Positions 1 through 5,324 of a stretch of DNA of 11,856 nt are shown here, piece after piece. The stretch is from an uncultured Corynebacterium sp. (GTDB taxonomy: Bacteria > Actinomycetota > Actinomycetes > Mycobacteriales > Mycobacteriaceae). Each line of letters starts with the position of its first letter. The stretch's first letter is position 1. Where the stretch lies: NCBI RefSeq assembly GCF_902489365.1, contig NZ_CABTZR010000067.1, forward strand, positions 1 through 11,856, in the 5' to 3' direction. Made by a program: the position numbers and the translations under genes. The notes under the pieces were generated by a model. The model was not told where the DNA came from. It made no database searches and saw only the letters and a list, made by a program, of their open reading frames with translations.

Positions 1-508
1 AGAACGGTGCGCCGACAGCGTTCATGTGGTCGATGACCTTCGGGGACTCCATCGCCAGGCGCCAGCAGTCGTTCTCGCGGCAACGGTAGTCGCCGCCCTT
101 GACCGTGTCCTTAGCGTGCAGGTAGGTGGAGTCGTTATCCAGCTTCTTACCACGGGAGGAGTTCACACCACCCTGCGCAGCAATGGAGTGCGCGCGGCGC
201 GGGGAGTCGTGGTAAGTGAAGACCTTTACCTTGTAGCCCAGCTCGCCAAGCGCAGCCGCAGCGGAACCAGCAGCCAGGCCGGTGCCGACAACGATGATTT
301 CAAACTTACGGCGGTTCAGCGGGGAGACCAGCTCCATGTGGTCCTTCTGGTAGCTCCACATGTCCTTCATCGGGACGCCGTGCGGCTCGTGGGACTCCAG
401 GATGCGGCCCGGCTTAACGCCCGGGACGATGGACTGCGGGTGCGAGAAGTTCGGGTGCTCGCGCTTGAGTTCAGTGTTCGCGTTCGACACAGGATTCGCG
501 TTAGTCAT
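1..508 (-). CDS. sdhA: Succinate dehydrogenase flavoprotein subunit, N-terminal 169 residues (partial)
   Basis: This is the catalytic FAD subunit of succinate:menaquinone oxidoreductase (complex II), which oxidises succinate to fumarate on the cytoplasmic face of the membrane. The gene runs off the left edge, so only the N-terminus is visible. An FAD-binding Rossmann segment lies near residues 70-92 (core VVGTGLAAGS). It is followed by RRAHSIAAQGGVN, whose His107 is the expected covalent FAD attachment residue. The ATG at 508 is preceded by AAAGGAG at 525-519, which overlaps the sdhC stop codon. The gap to sdhC is 15 nt, so the two genes are co-transcribed and probably translationally linked. 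The leader of about 65 residues before the Rossmann fold fits the long corynebacterial form. sdhB is expected just beyond the edge. Identification is by motifs and context and is firm. Confidence 0.95.
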   Translation of the reverse strand, partial: MTNANPVSNANTELKREHPNFSHPQSIVPGVKPGRILESHEPHGVPMKDMWSYQKDHMELVSPLNRRKFEIIVVGTGLAAGSAAAALGELGYKVKVFTYHDSPRRAHSIAAQGGVNSSRGKKLDNDSTYLHAKDTVKGGDYRCRENDCWRLAMESPKVIDHMNAVGAPF

Positions 509-523
509 GGGTTCAAAACTCCT

Positions 524-1279
524 TTAGCTGACCCAGCCCAGGGCGACGGACAACGGCATAACGATGTTGGCCAGGCACACGACGGCCGGGACGATGTACG
601 CCAGGATGACAAAGACCTCGCGCCACTTAGCACCGGTAATGCCCAGGTCGGAAGCCGCGAGGCGGATACCGTGGGTCAGGTGCAGGAAGAGGCAGAGCAT
701 GGCGACGATGTAAATGATGGTCACCGGCCAGCGGGAGAAGGTAGCGATCATGTTGGCCTTCACGTGACCATGAGCGAAAGCCTCCGGAGCGATCGGCTGA
801 ACACCCATCGTCAGGTCCAAGATGTGGAAGACGATGAACAGGAGCAGCACGACGCCGGTCACCAGCATGGTCTTCGTCGCGAAGGAATCCATGCCGCCCA
901 TCAGGTTGGTGCGCTTGAACTTACCGCGGGATGCCTTGGAGCGAGCGGTCAGCGCGAAGGCACCGTAAATGTGGGCGATCACGCACGCCAGCAAAACGAT
1001 GCGGATGATCCACAGAAGGTGACCGCTCGGAATCAGCGGATCACCCATGCTGCGCAGGAATGCGCCGTAGGCATCGAGGGCTTCCTCACCGTTGTGCGCC
1101 GGCAGGTAGAGCTTCAAGTTGCCGGCCATGTGTCCCACAACGAACAGCGCGAAGAACAGACCGGTAATTGCCATCGTCAGTTTCAAAGCCCAGGACGGAA
1201 TTCCCGGCTTAGGACGAATCGTTTCATTAGTAATGCGGCCGTGAGCAAGGGCTTCACGGTCAGGATTTTTTACAGACAT
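524..1279 (-). CDS. sdhC: Succinate dehydrogenase cytochrome b subunit (di-heme b558 type)
   Basis: This 251-residue membrane anchor of complex II passes electrons from the SdhA/SdhB pair to menaquinone. Five hydrophobic segments can be drawn at about residues 35-55, 88-110, 136-156, 184-206 and 222-242. This matches the single-subunit anchor of the B. subtilis/Wolinella b558 type; no separate SdhD is needed. His50, His103, His152 and His200 (or His203) lie in or next to these helices and are the likely axial ligands of two haems b. The ATG at 1279 has a strong GGAGG at 1288-1284. It is the first gene of the sdhCAB operon and diverges from ramB across a 401-bp regulatory region. In C. glutamicum the operon is known to be controlled by RamA and the cAMP-dependent GlxR. 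The long 5' leader here also holds a DtxR-like palindrome. Confidence 0.95.
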   Translation of the reverse strand: MSVKNPDREALAHGRITNETIRPKPGIPSWALKLTMAITGLFFALFVVGHMAGNLKLYLPAHNGEEALDAYGAFLRSMGDPLIPSGHLLWIIRIVLLACVIAHIYGAFALTARSKASRGKFKRTNLMGGMDSFATKTMLVTGVVLLLFIVFHILDLTMGVQPIAPEAFAHGHVKANMIATFSRWPVTIIYIVAMLCLFLHLTHGIRLAASDLGITGAKWREVFVILAYIVPAVVCLANIVMPLSVALGWVS

Positions 1280-1388
1280 GACACCTCCATTGTCGCCCTT
1301 ACCTTACGCAGGACTGCGCGCTGACCACTACTTATCCCTTTGCTTTTAACGCCCCCTCCCCCACCTACAGGCCCCTGACAGAAACAAG

Positions 1389-1409
1389 TTAAGGCAAGGG
1401 TTGCCTTAA
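1389..1409. promoter_or_regulatory. Perfect 21-bp palindrome resembling a DtxR iron box
   Basis: The arms TTAAGGCAA (1389-1397) and TTGCCTTAA (1401-1409) are exact inverse complements around GGG. The inner 19 bases match 12 of 19 positions of the textbook DtxR box TTAGGTTAGGCTAACCTAA, including AGG and CCT in both half-sites. It lies 110 bp upstream of sdhC, downstream of the candidate sdhC promoter, where a bound repressor could block elongation. Assignment to DtxR is inference; the symmetry is directly visible. Confidence 0.5.
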
Positions 1410-1457
1410 GTGTCCCCCAGCTTATGCCGGTCTACCTTGATCACTTCGCTTTACGCA

Positions 1458-1463
1458 ATATTA
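1458..1463 (-). promoter_or_regulatory. Candidate -10 element of the sdhCAB promoter
   Basis: On the minus strand the hexamer is TAATAT (1463-1458), close to the corynebacterial TANANT consensus. It would start transcription near 1451 and give a leader of about 170 nt. The centre of the GlxR-like site (1487-1502) then falls roughly 43 bp upstream of the start point, close to the position used by class II CRP-type regulators. No good -35 hexamer is visible, as is common in this genus. Confidence 0.35.
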
Positions 1464-1474
1464 ACCTTGCGAAA
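1464..1474. promoter_or_regulatory. Weak RamB-like site at the sdhC promoter
   Basis: ACCTTGCGAAA matches 8 of the first 10 positions of the core ACTTTGCAAA reported for RamB operators. It lies directly upstream of the candidate sdhC -10 element. It may be a degenerate RamB site or chance similarity. Confidence 0.25.
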
Positions 1475-1486
1475 ACATTTCATAGT

Positions 1487-1502
1487 TGAGACTTTTGTCA
1501 CA
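1487..1502. promoter_or_regulatory. GlxR (CRP-type) binding site candidate
   Basis: TGAGA-N6-TCACA matches 9 of the 10 half-site positions of the GlxR consensus TGTGA-N6-TCACA. GlxR is the cAMP-responsive global regulator of corynebacteria and is known to bind the C. glutamicum sdhC promoter region. The site lies between the sdhC and ramB promoters and could act on either gene. Confidence 0.5.
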
Positions 1503-1511
1503 GGGTGTGAC
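1497..1511. repeat. Perfect GTCACA-GGG-TGTGAC palindrome overlapping the GlxR-like site
   Basis: Two 6-base arms are exact inverse complements around GGG. The left arm shares TCACA with the GlxR-like site, and the right arm carries a second TGTGA half-site pointing the other way. The half-sites are everted relative to a normal CRP box, so this is either a second regulator's operator or an alternative half-site arrangement. Confidence 0.4.
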
Positions 1512-1560
1512 TCGAGTGACGACCCTACCCCTTTAGGTGTCAAACTTTCGCTTGGTATAC

Positions 1561-1597
1561 ACCCCTCACTACCCCTTCACGCCCCGCTAACACCCCC
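1561..1597. promoter_or_regulatory. Phased C-tract cluster, candidate RamA binding region
   Basis: Four tracts of four or five C lie at about 1562, 1572, 1582 and 1593, that is every 10-11 bp, immediately upstream of the candidate ramB promoter. RamA, the LuxR-type activator of acetate and TCA genes, recognises short A/C-CCC(C) or GGGG motifs, often in pairs. More C-runs occur at 1352-1362 and 1528-1531. The spacing puts the tracts on one face of the helix. Assignment to RamA is inference. Confidence 0.35.
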
Positions 1598-1612
1598 ACT
1601 TCGCAGCGGAGT

Positions 1613-1618
1613 TAAAAT
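1613..1618 (+). promoter_or_regulatory. Candidate -10 element of the ramB promoter
   Basis: TAAAAT is a good match to the corynebacterial -10 consensus. It would start transcription near 1625 and give a leader of about 56 nt before the ATG at 1681. No clear -35 hexamer is seen; the C-tract cluster ends 16 bp upstream. Confidence 0.4.
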
Positions 1619-1632
1619 GCTTCACACATTCC

Positions 1633-1642
1633 TTGCAAAACT
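1633..1642. promoter_or_regulatory. RamB-like operator in the ramB leader (autoregulation candidate)
   Basis: TTGCAAAACT carries the TTGCAAA core of the RamB operator (TTTGCAAAGT in this orientation). It lies just downstream of the predicted ramB transcription start, where binding would repress. RamB of C. glutamicum is known to repress its own gene, so site and position agree. Confidence 0.4.
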
Positions 1643-1680
1643 ATTGTTATGACCGAAAGGCACTAGGTAACCTAGCTCAT

Positions 1681-3087
1681 ATGAGCAAGACATACGTAGG
1701 TTCGCGCCTGCGCCAACTGCGCCGCGAACGTGATCTCAGCCAAGCCTCCCTCGCCGCTACGCTGGGACTTTCCGCTAGTTACGTTAATCAGATTGAACAT
1801 GACGTACGCCCCCTCACCGTTCCGGTCTTGCTCAGGATTACTGAAGCATTTGGTGTGGATGCCACTTTCTTTTCCCGTGACGATGACTCGCGCCTACTCG
1901 CCGAGATTCAGGATGTCGTCCAGGACCAAGAAATCTGCCCCTCCCCCGTGGAACTACAGGAATTGTCCGAACTGGTTTACAACCACCCCACCGTTGCGCG
2001 CACGCTCGTCGACATCCACCGCCGCTACCGCAATATCCGCGACAAGCTTTCCCTCGCCACCGATACCCGCCGATCCGACGGCAACCAGGCGCTGTCCATG
2101 CCACACGATGAGGTTCGGGATTTCTTCTATGCCCGCCAGAATTATCTCGATGAGTTAGATCAGCATGCAGAGAGGATCTCCGCAGAGCTCGACGTCGTCC
2201 CGTTCCACATCCGCGACATCGAACAGGCTCTGGACAACAGGCTCACCACCCAGCACGGCGTGGAGATCCTCACCACCGATCGCATGGATGGCACGCTGCA
2301 CCGCTTCGACAAGGACAGCGGGACCCTTCGCCTTGCCAGCCGGCTGAGCGTCGGCCAGCGCGCCTTCCGCATGGCGGCCGAGCTTGGCTTCCTCGAAGCG
2401 GGCGCGCTTTTCGACGAGGTCGTGGAGGAGGAACCGTTTACTTCAGAGGCCTCCATCAACTTGGCCAAGCGGGGTATCGCCAATTATTACGCTGCGGCCA
2501 CGCTTCTCCCGTATGGCCTCATCCATAGCGAAGCCGAACAGTCGGGGTACGACGTGGAGTATCTCTGCAATGTCTTCGGCGTGGGCTACGAAACGATCGC
2601 CTCCCGCCTCTCCACGCTGCAGCGCCCCAACAAGCGCGGCATCCCCTTTACCTTCGTGCGCGTTGACCGCGCCGGCAACATGTCTAAACGCCAATCCGCC
2701 ACCGGCGTGCACTTCTCCAACTCCGGCGGCACCTGCCCACTATGGAATGTGTACGAATCCTTCTCACGCCCGAACACCATTTCCCGCCAGTTGGCGCAGA
2801 TGCCAGACGGGCGCAATTACCTATGGATCTCACGAACGGTGAGCTACCCACAAGGCCGTTTTGGGGATACGAACAAGCTCTTTTCCATCGGTTTGGGCTG
2901 CGAGGCACGCCACGCTAATCGCACCGTGTACGCCCAGGGACTAGACCTCGATACCCTTTCCGCCGCCACTCCCATTGGCGCCGGCTGCCGCACCTGCCCG
3001 CGCCAGAATTGCTCCCAGCGAGCATTCCCCGCCATTAACGAACAGCTCGCCATCGACGCCCACCGCTCTGCGGTGGCACCCTACTAA
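1681..3087 (+). CDS. ramB: RamB, XRE-family regulator of acetate and central metabolism
   Basis: This 468-residue DNA-binding regulator belongs to the ScfR/PrpR/RamB family. In C. glutamicum RamB represses acetate, glyoxylate-cycle and related carbon genes. An XRE-type helix-turn-helix spans about residues 7-60 (core LSQASLAATLGLSASYVNQIE). The middle holds an IrrE/M78-like region without an evident HEXXH site. The C-terminus carries C436-x2-C439-x4-C444, typical of the DUF2083 end of the family, plus Cys352 in GGTCPLW. In mycobacterial PrpR, conserved cysteines are reported to hold an iron-sulfur cluster. The ATG at 1681 is chosen because MSKTYVGSRLRQLRRERDLS matches the family N-terminus; a TTG at 1633 would extend the frame but overlaps the RamB-like operator. 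No strong ribosome binding site precedes 1681. It diverges from sdhC. Confidence 0.93.
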   Translation: MSKTYVGSRLRQLRRERDLSQASLAATLGLSASYVNQIEHDVRPLTVPVLLRITEAFGVDATFFSRDDDSRLLAEIQDVVQDQEICPSPVELQELSELVYNHPTVARTLVDIHRRYRNIRDKLSLATDTRRSDGNQALSMPHDEVRDFFYARQNYLDELDQHAERISAELDVVPFHIRDIEQALDNRLTTQHGVEILTTDRMDGTLHRFDKDSGTLRLASRLSVGQRAFRMAAELGFLEAGALFDEVVEEEPFTSEASINLAKRGIANYYAAATLLPYGLIHSEAEQSGYDVEYLCNVFGVGYETIASRLSTLQRPNKRGIPFTFVRVDRAGNMSKRQSATGVHFSNSGGTCPLWNVYESFSRPNTISRQLAQMPDGRNYLWISRTVSYPQGRFGDTNKLFSIGLGCEARHANRTVYAQGLDLDTLSAATPIGAGCRTCPRQNCSQRAFPAINEQLAIDAHRSAVAPY

Positions 3088-3342
3088 CGAAAGTTAGTTA
3101 ACGGCGTAATCGCGCATATTTTAAAAGCATCCACCTTTACGCCGTTAACGCAGATGAATCTTAAAAGCTGGGGAGCACTCTCCATCGAGCGAAGGCCACC
3201 GAAGAATGATGTGAGGCTAGCAAGGGACCCACCTAACACCCATGAGCTGGAAGTATGACCCGAGCCCTCGGCGCTACACGGTGTCCTACAAACCCCGTTC
3301 CAAAGTTTTTATAGCCAAATCTGATGGATTTTCCCGACTCGG
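3088..3342. other. Intergenic region between ramB and the 32-residue ORF
   Basis: About 255 bases with no convincing gene. It contains the long inverted repeat at 3097-3149, two copies of TTAAAAGC (3121 and 3161), and a short hairpin with stem GGAG/CTCC near 3171-3183. A 42-codon frame at 3242-3370 is judged spurious. A non-coding RNA cannot be excluded, but nothing specific supports one. Confidence 0.5.
3097..3149. repeat. 13-bp perfect inverted repeat downstream of ramB
   Basis: The arms GTTAACGGCGTAA (3097-3109) and TTACGCCGTTAAC (3137-3149) are exact inverse complements separated by 27 AT-rich bases. It begins 10 bp after the ramB stop and may form a terminator-like hairpin. No T-run follows, and the loop is long for an intrinsic terminator. 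It could instead be a double operator or an RNA 3'-end stabiliser. Confidence 0.6.
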
Positions 3343-3371
3343 TTGTTCTATCATGGTCAGCGACCGATAAT
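3343..3371 (+). promoter_or_regulatory. Strong promoter of the 32-residue peptide gene
   Basis: A -35 hexamer TTGTTC (3343-3348) and a -10 hexamer GATAAT (3366-3371) are separated by exactly 17 bp, the best promoter match in the window. Transcription would begin near 3378, leaving a leader of about 17 nt that contains the AAAGGA ribosome binding site. Confidence 0.65.
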
Positions 3372-3394
3372 CACCAACCGAAAGGATTATTATT

Positions 3395-3493
3395 ATGTCC
3401 AGCTTTGGCGAGAACTTCCTTGGCCAGATCCAGAGGCTCGTGCTCACGATCGTCAACGCACCGTTCGAACTGTCTTCCAACCTCTTCGGCTAA
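3395..3493 (+). CDS. 32-residue amphipathic peptide, PorA/PorH-like candidate
   Basis: A tiny gene with complete expression signals: the promoter at 3343-3371, AAAGGA at 3381-3386 with 8-nt spacing to the ATG, and a strong terminator 18 bp after the stop. The peptide begins MSSFGENFLG and ends ELSSNLFG. Hydrophobic residues at 4, 8, 9, 12, 15, 16, 19 and 20 fall on one face of a helix; only Glu6, Arg14 and Glu25 are charged. There is no signal peptide. Size, lack of a signal, amphipathic helix and Ser/Gly/Phe content recall the small corynebacterial channel proteins PorA, PorH and PorACj, which are O-mycoloylated on serine. I do not recognise a specific family. Alternatives are a membrane-active or regulatory peptide or a leaderless bacteriocin. 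That it is a gene is likely; the function is inference. Confidence 0.7.
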   Translation: MSSFGENFLGQIQRLVLTIVNAPFELSSNLFG

Positions 3494-3511
3494 GGCCAGT
3501 CGCGCTTCGGC

Positions 3512-3584
3512 GCTAAAACCAACACTCCCCCTCACCACCACCGATTCACTTCGATGGGATGAGGGGGAGTGTTCTTGTTTTAGC
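3512..3584. terminator. Bidirectional nested-stem terminator between the 32-residue gene and lpd
   Basis: The inner arms (3521-3534 and 3560-3573) form a perfect 14-bp stem, AACACTCCCCCTCA pairing with its inverse complement. The outer arms GCTAAAAC (3512-3519) and GTTTTAGC (3577-3584) add a further 8 bp. Both outgoing strands carry a T-rich tail from the outer arm. It lies between converging genes and should stop transcription from both sides; the loop is 25 nt. Confidence 0.8.
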
Positions 3585-3586
3585 TC

Positions 3587-4999
3587 TTAGAGGTTAATCA
3601 TGTGGCCGCCGATACCCTCGGCCGCTTCCTTCATAGCCTCAGACAGCGTCGGGTGAGTGTGAACGTTGCGTCCGATCTCCTCTGCAGTGAGATCGAAGCG
3701 CTGCGCCAGAGTCAGCTCCGGCAGCAGCTCGGAAACGTTCGAGCCCACCATGTGGCCGCCGATGAGCTCACCGAACTCGCCGTCAGCGATGAGCTTGACG
3801 AAGCCCGCGGTCTCATTGAGGCCGGCAGCCTTACCGTTAGCGGAGAACGGGAACGTAGCGACCTTGATGTCGCGGTCAGCGAACTTCTCACGAGCCTGCT
3901 CCTCGGTGTAGCCGAAGGAGGCAACCTGCGGGTTGCAGAAGGTGGCGCGCGGCATGTTCATGTAATCACCCAGCAGCTGGGTCTCAGCGCCGGCAATGAC
4001 CTCAGCGGCCACAACACCCTGCGCCTCGGCCACGTGAGCGAGCTGCAGCTTCGCGGTGACGTCACCGATGGCGTAGATGCCCTCAACGTTGGTGCGCATG
4101 TAGTCATCGATAGTGATGGCGCCGCGCTCGGTGAGCTCGACACCGGTGTTCTCCAGGCCGTAGCCCTCGGTGCGCGGGGCGAAGCCGATGGAGACCATGC
4201 AGCGATCCACGGTCAGCGTATCGGTCTTGGAGCCGTCCTTGGACTCGACCTCAACGGTGACATTGTCACCGTTATCCGTGATGGCGGTGGTCTTGTAACC
4301 AGTCAAAAGCTTCACGCCAAGCTTCTTGTATTCCTTGGCGATGGCCTTGGATACATCCTTGTCCTCGTTCGGAAGGACGCGGTCCATGAACTCCACGATG
4401 GTCACGTCTACGCCATAGTTGGCCAGAACGTAAGCAAACTCCATACCGATGGCGCCTGCGCCAACGATGACCATGGAATCTGGGGCCTCATCGCTGAGGA
4501 TCTGCTCCTCGAAGGACACGATGTTGCCGCCGATTTCCACGCCCGGCAGGGAACGGACGACGGAGCCGGTGGCGATAATGCAGTTATCAAAGGTAACGGT
4601 CTTACCCTTGTCATCACCCTCGGTAATCTCGATGGTCTTGGCGTCCTTGAAGGAGCCGAGGCCATTGATCTCCGTAATCTTGTTCTTCTTCATCAGGTAG
4701 TGCACGCCCTTGACGATGCCCTCCGAGACCTTGCGGGAGCGCTTGTGCGCAACACCGAAGTCGAAGGAAACATCGCCGGAAATACCAAAGGCCTTTGCCT
4801 CATGGTTGAAGGTGTGTGCAACCTCAGCGTTCTTAAGAAGAGCCTTGGACGGGATGCAGCCCACGTTGAGGCAGACACCGCCCCAGTACTGCTTCTCAAT
4901 AACGGCAACCTTCTTGCCCAGCTGGGCAGCGCGGATGGCGGACACGTAGCCGCCGGGGCCCGCGCCGAGTACTACAACGTCAAAATGTTCATTAGTCAC
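3587..4999 (-). CDS. lpd: Dihydrolipoamide dehydrogenase (E3)
   Basis: This 470-residue FAD flavoprotein reoxidises dihydrolipoamide with NAD+ for the pyruvate and 2-oxoglutarate dehydrogenase complexes; in corynebacteria these may form one mixed supercomplex. It has an N-terminal FAD site (VVVLGAGPGGYVSA, residues 8-21), a redox disulfide C43-LNVG-C48, an NAD site GAGAIG at 180-185, and a second FAD contact in YAIGDV. The C-terminal catalytic dyad is His449-PTLS-Glu454. Length and motifs match the family in full. The start is a GTG at 4999, chosen because it begins MTNEHFDVVVLG. The -10-like TATCCT ends 7 bp upstream, which suggests a leaderless or nearly leaderless message. It converges on the 32-residue peptide gene and lies downstream of the 36-residue gene on the same strand, separated from it by a terminator. 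Confidence 0.97.
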   Translation of the reverse strand: MTNEHFDVVVLGAGPGGYVSAIRAAQLGKKVAVIEKQYWGGVCLNVGCIPSKALLKNAEVAHTFNHEAKAFGISGDVSFDFGVAHKRSRKVSEGIVKGVHYLMKKNKITEINGLGSFKDAKTIEITEGDDKGKTVTFDNCIIATGSVVRSLPGVEIGGNIVSFEEQILSDEAPDSMVIVGAGAIGMEFAYVLANYGVDVTIVEFMDRVLPNEDKDVSKAIAKEYKKLGVKLLTGYKTTAITDNGDNVTVEVESKDGSKTDTLTVDRCMVSIGFAPRTEGYGLENTGVELTERGAITIDDYMRTNVEGIYAIGDVTAKLQLAHVAEAQGVVAAEVIAGAETQLLGDYMNMPRATFCNPQVASFGYTEEQAREKFADRDIKVATFPFSANGKAAGLNETAGFVKLIADGEFGELIGGHMVGSNVSELLPELTLAQRFDLTAEEIGRNVHTHPTLSEAMKEAAEGIGGHMINL

Positions 5000-5006
5000 G
5001 CCCTAT

Positions 5007-5035
5007 AGGATACGTAACTTTGTGCCCGCTGTCCC
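5007..5035 (-). promoter_or_regulatory. Candidate lpd promoter giving a leaderless transcript
   Basis: Read on the minus strand, GGGACA (5035-5030, 4 of 6 to TTGACA) and TATCCT (5012-5007) are 17 bp apart. The start point would fall on or one base before the GTG at 4999. Leaderless messages are common in corynebacteria. AGGG close to the start may act as a weak ribosome binding site if transcription begins further upstream. Confidence 0.45.
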
Positions 5036-5122
5036 ACCACCCCCATGCTGTGCCCTCATAGCAGTCCATAACATTCCTGACACGCAAGCCACAGTGCGCT
5101 GATGCGTAGAGGGCACACAACG

Positions 5123-5152
5123 CACAAAATAACCCCCAACCACCCGAGGGGG
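5123..5152 (-). terminator. Probable terminator of the 36-residue peptide gene
   Basis: On the minus strand CCCCC (5152-5148) pairs with GGGGG (5137-5133) across a 10-nt loop and is followed by TTATTTTGTG. It lies about 45 bp after the stop of the 36-residue gene. The stem is short but all G:C, and alternative pairing with the G-run at 5159-5163 is possible. Confidence 0.5.
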
Positions 5153-5196
5153 CGATTAGGGGGAGGGAAACGTGGGGCCGCATGCCCCGCAGCTGT

Positions 5197-5307
5197 TTAG
5201 TAAAGACCCCAATCCAGGGCAATCTTGGAGGAAGTAGAGGAGCCGGAGTGAGCAAACTGGCCCAGCACCTGGTTGATGGAAACGAGGATGGTGTCAAAGA
5301 GGTTCAT
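5197..5307 (-). CDS. 36-residue amphipathic Ser-rich peptide, PorA/PorH-like candidate
   Basis: A tiny gene on the lpd strand. The peptide begins MNLFDTILVSINQVLGQF, continues with a Ser-rich stretch (residues 21-27, SGSSTSS) and ends KIALDWGLY. Hydrophobic residues at 3, 4, 7, 8, 11, 14, 15 and 18 lie on one face of a helix. There is no signal peptide. The ATG at 5307 follows a purine-rich AGAAAGAAGAAGA, a plausible but not ideal ribosome binding site, and a G/C hairpin with a T-rich tail lies downstream. The helix aligns without gaps with the 32-residue peptide across lpd. The serine cluster would offer acyl-acceptor sites if it is a mycoloylated porin-like protein. That is inference; the specific family is not recognised. 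The long structured leader upstream suggests regulated expression. Confidence 0.6.
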   Translation of the reverse strand: MNLFDTILVSINQVLGQFAHSGSSTSSKIALDWGLY

Positions 5308-5324
5308 TCTTCTTCTTTCTGTTG

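Noticed and set aside
26..1324. 432-codon frame opposite sdhC and sdhA
   Set aside because: Antisense to two confidently identified genes, with low-complexity translation and no recognisable domain.
1410..1652. 80-codon frame in the sdhC-ramB intergenic region
   Set aside because: It covers the regulatory sites and ramB promoter, has no ribosome binding site, and its composition is set by C-runs.
1633..1680. TTG start extending RamB by 16 residues
   Set aside because: The family N-terminus begins at MSKTYVGSRL (1681), and the TTG lies in the RamB-like operator.
3211..3226. Possible GlxR site starting TGTGAGGCTA
   Set aside because: Only the left half-site and central TA fit; the right half shows no TCACA.
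3242..3370. 42-codon frame beginning MSWKYDPSPRRY upstream of the 32-residue gene
   Set aside because: It has no ribosome binding site, runs through the strong promoter at 3343-3371, and ends inside the -10 element.
3602..5008. Long 468-codon frame opposite lpd
   Set aside because: Antisense shadow of a clear lpd gene, produced by codon bias in GC-rich DNA; no family motifs or start signals.
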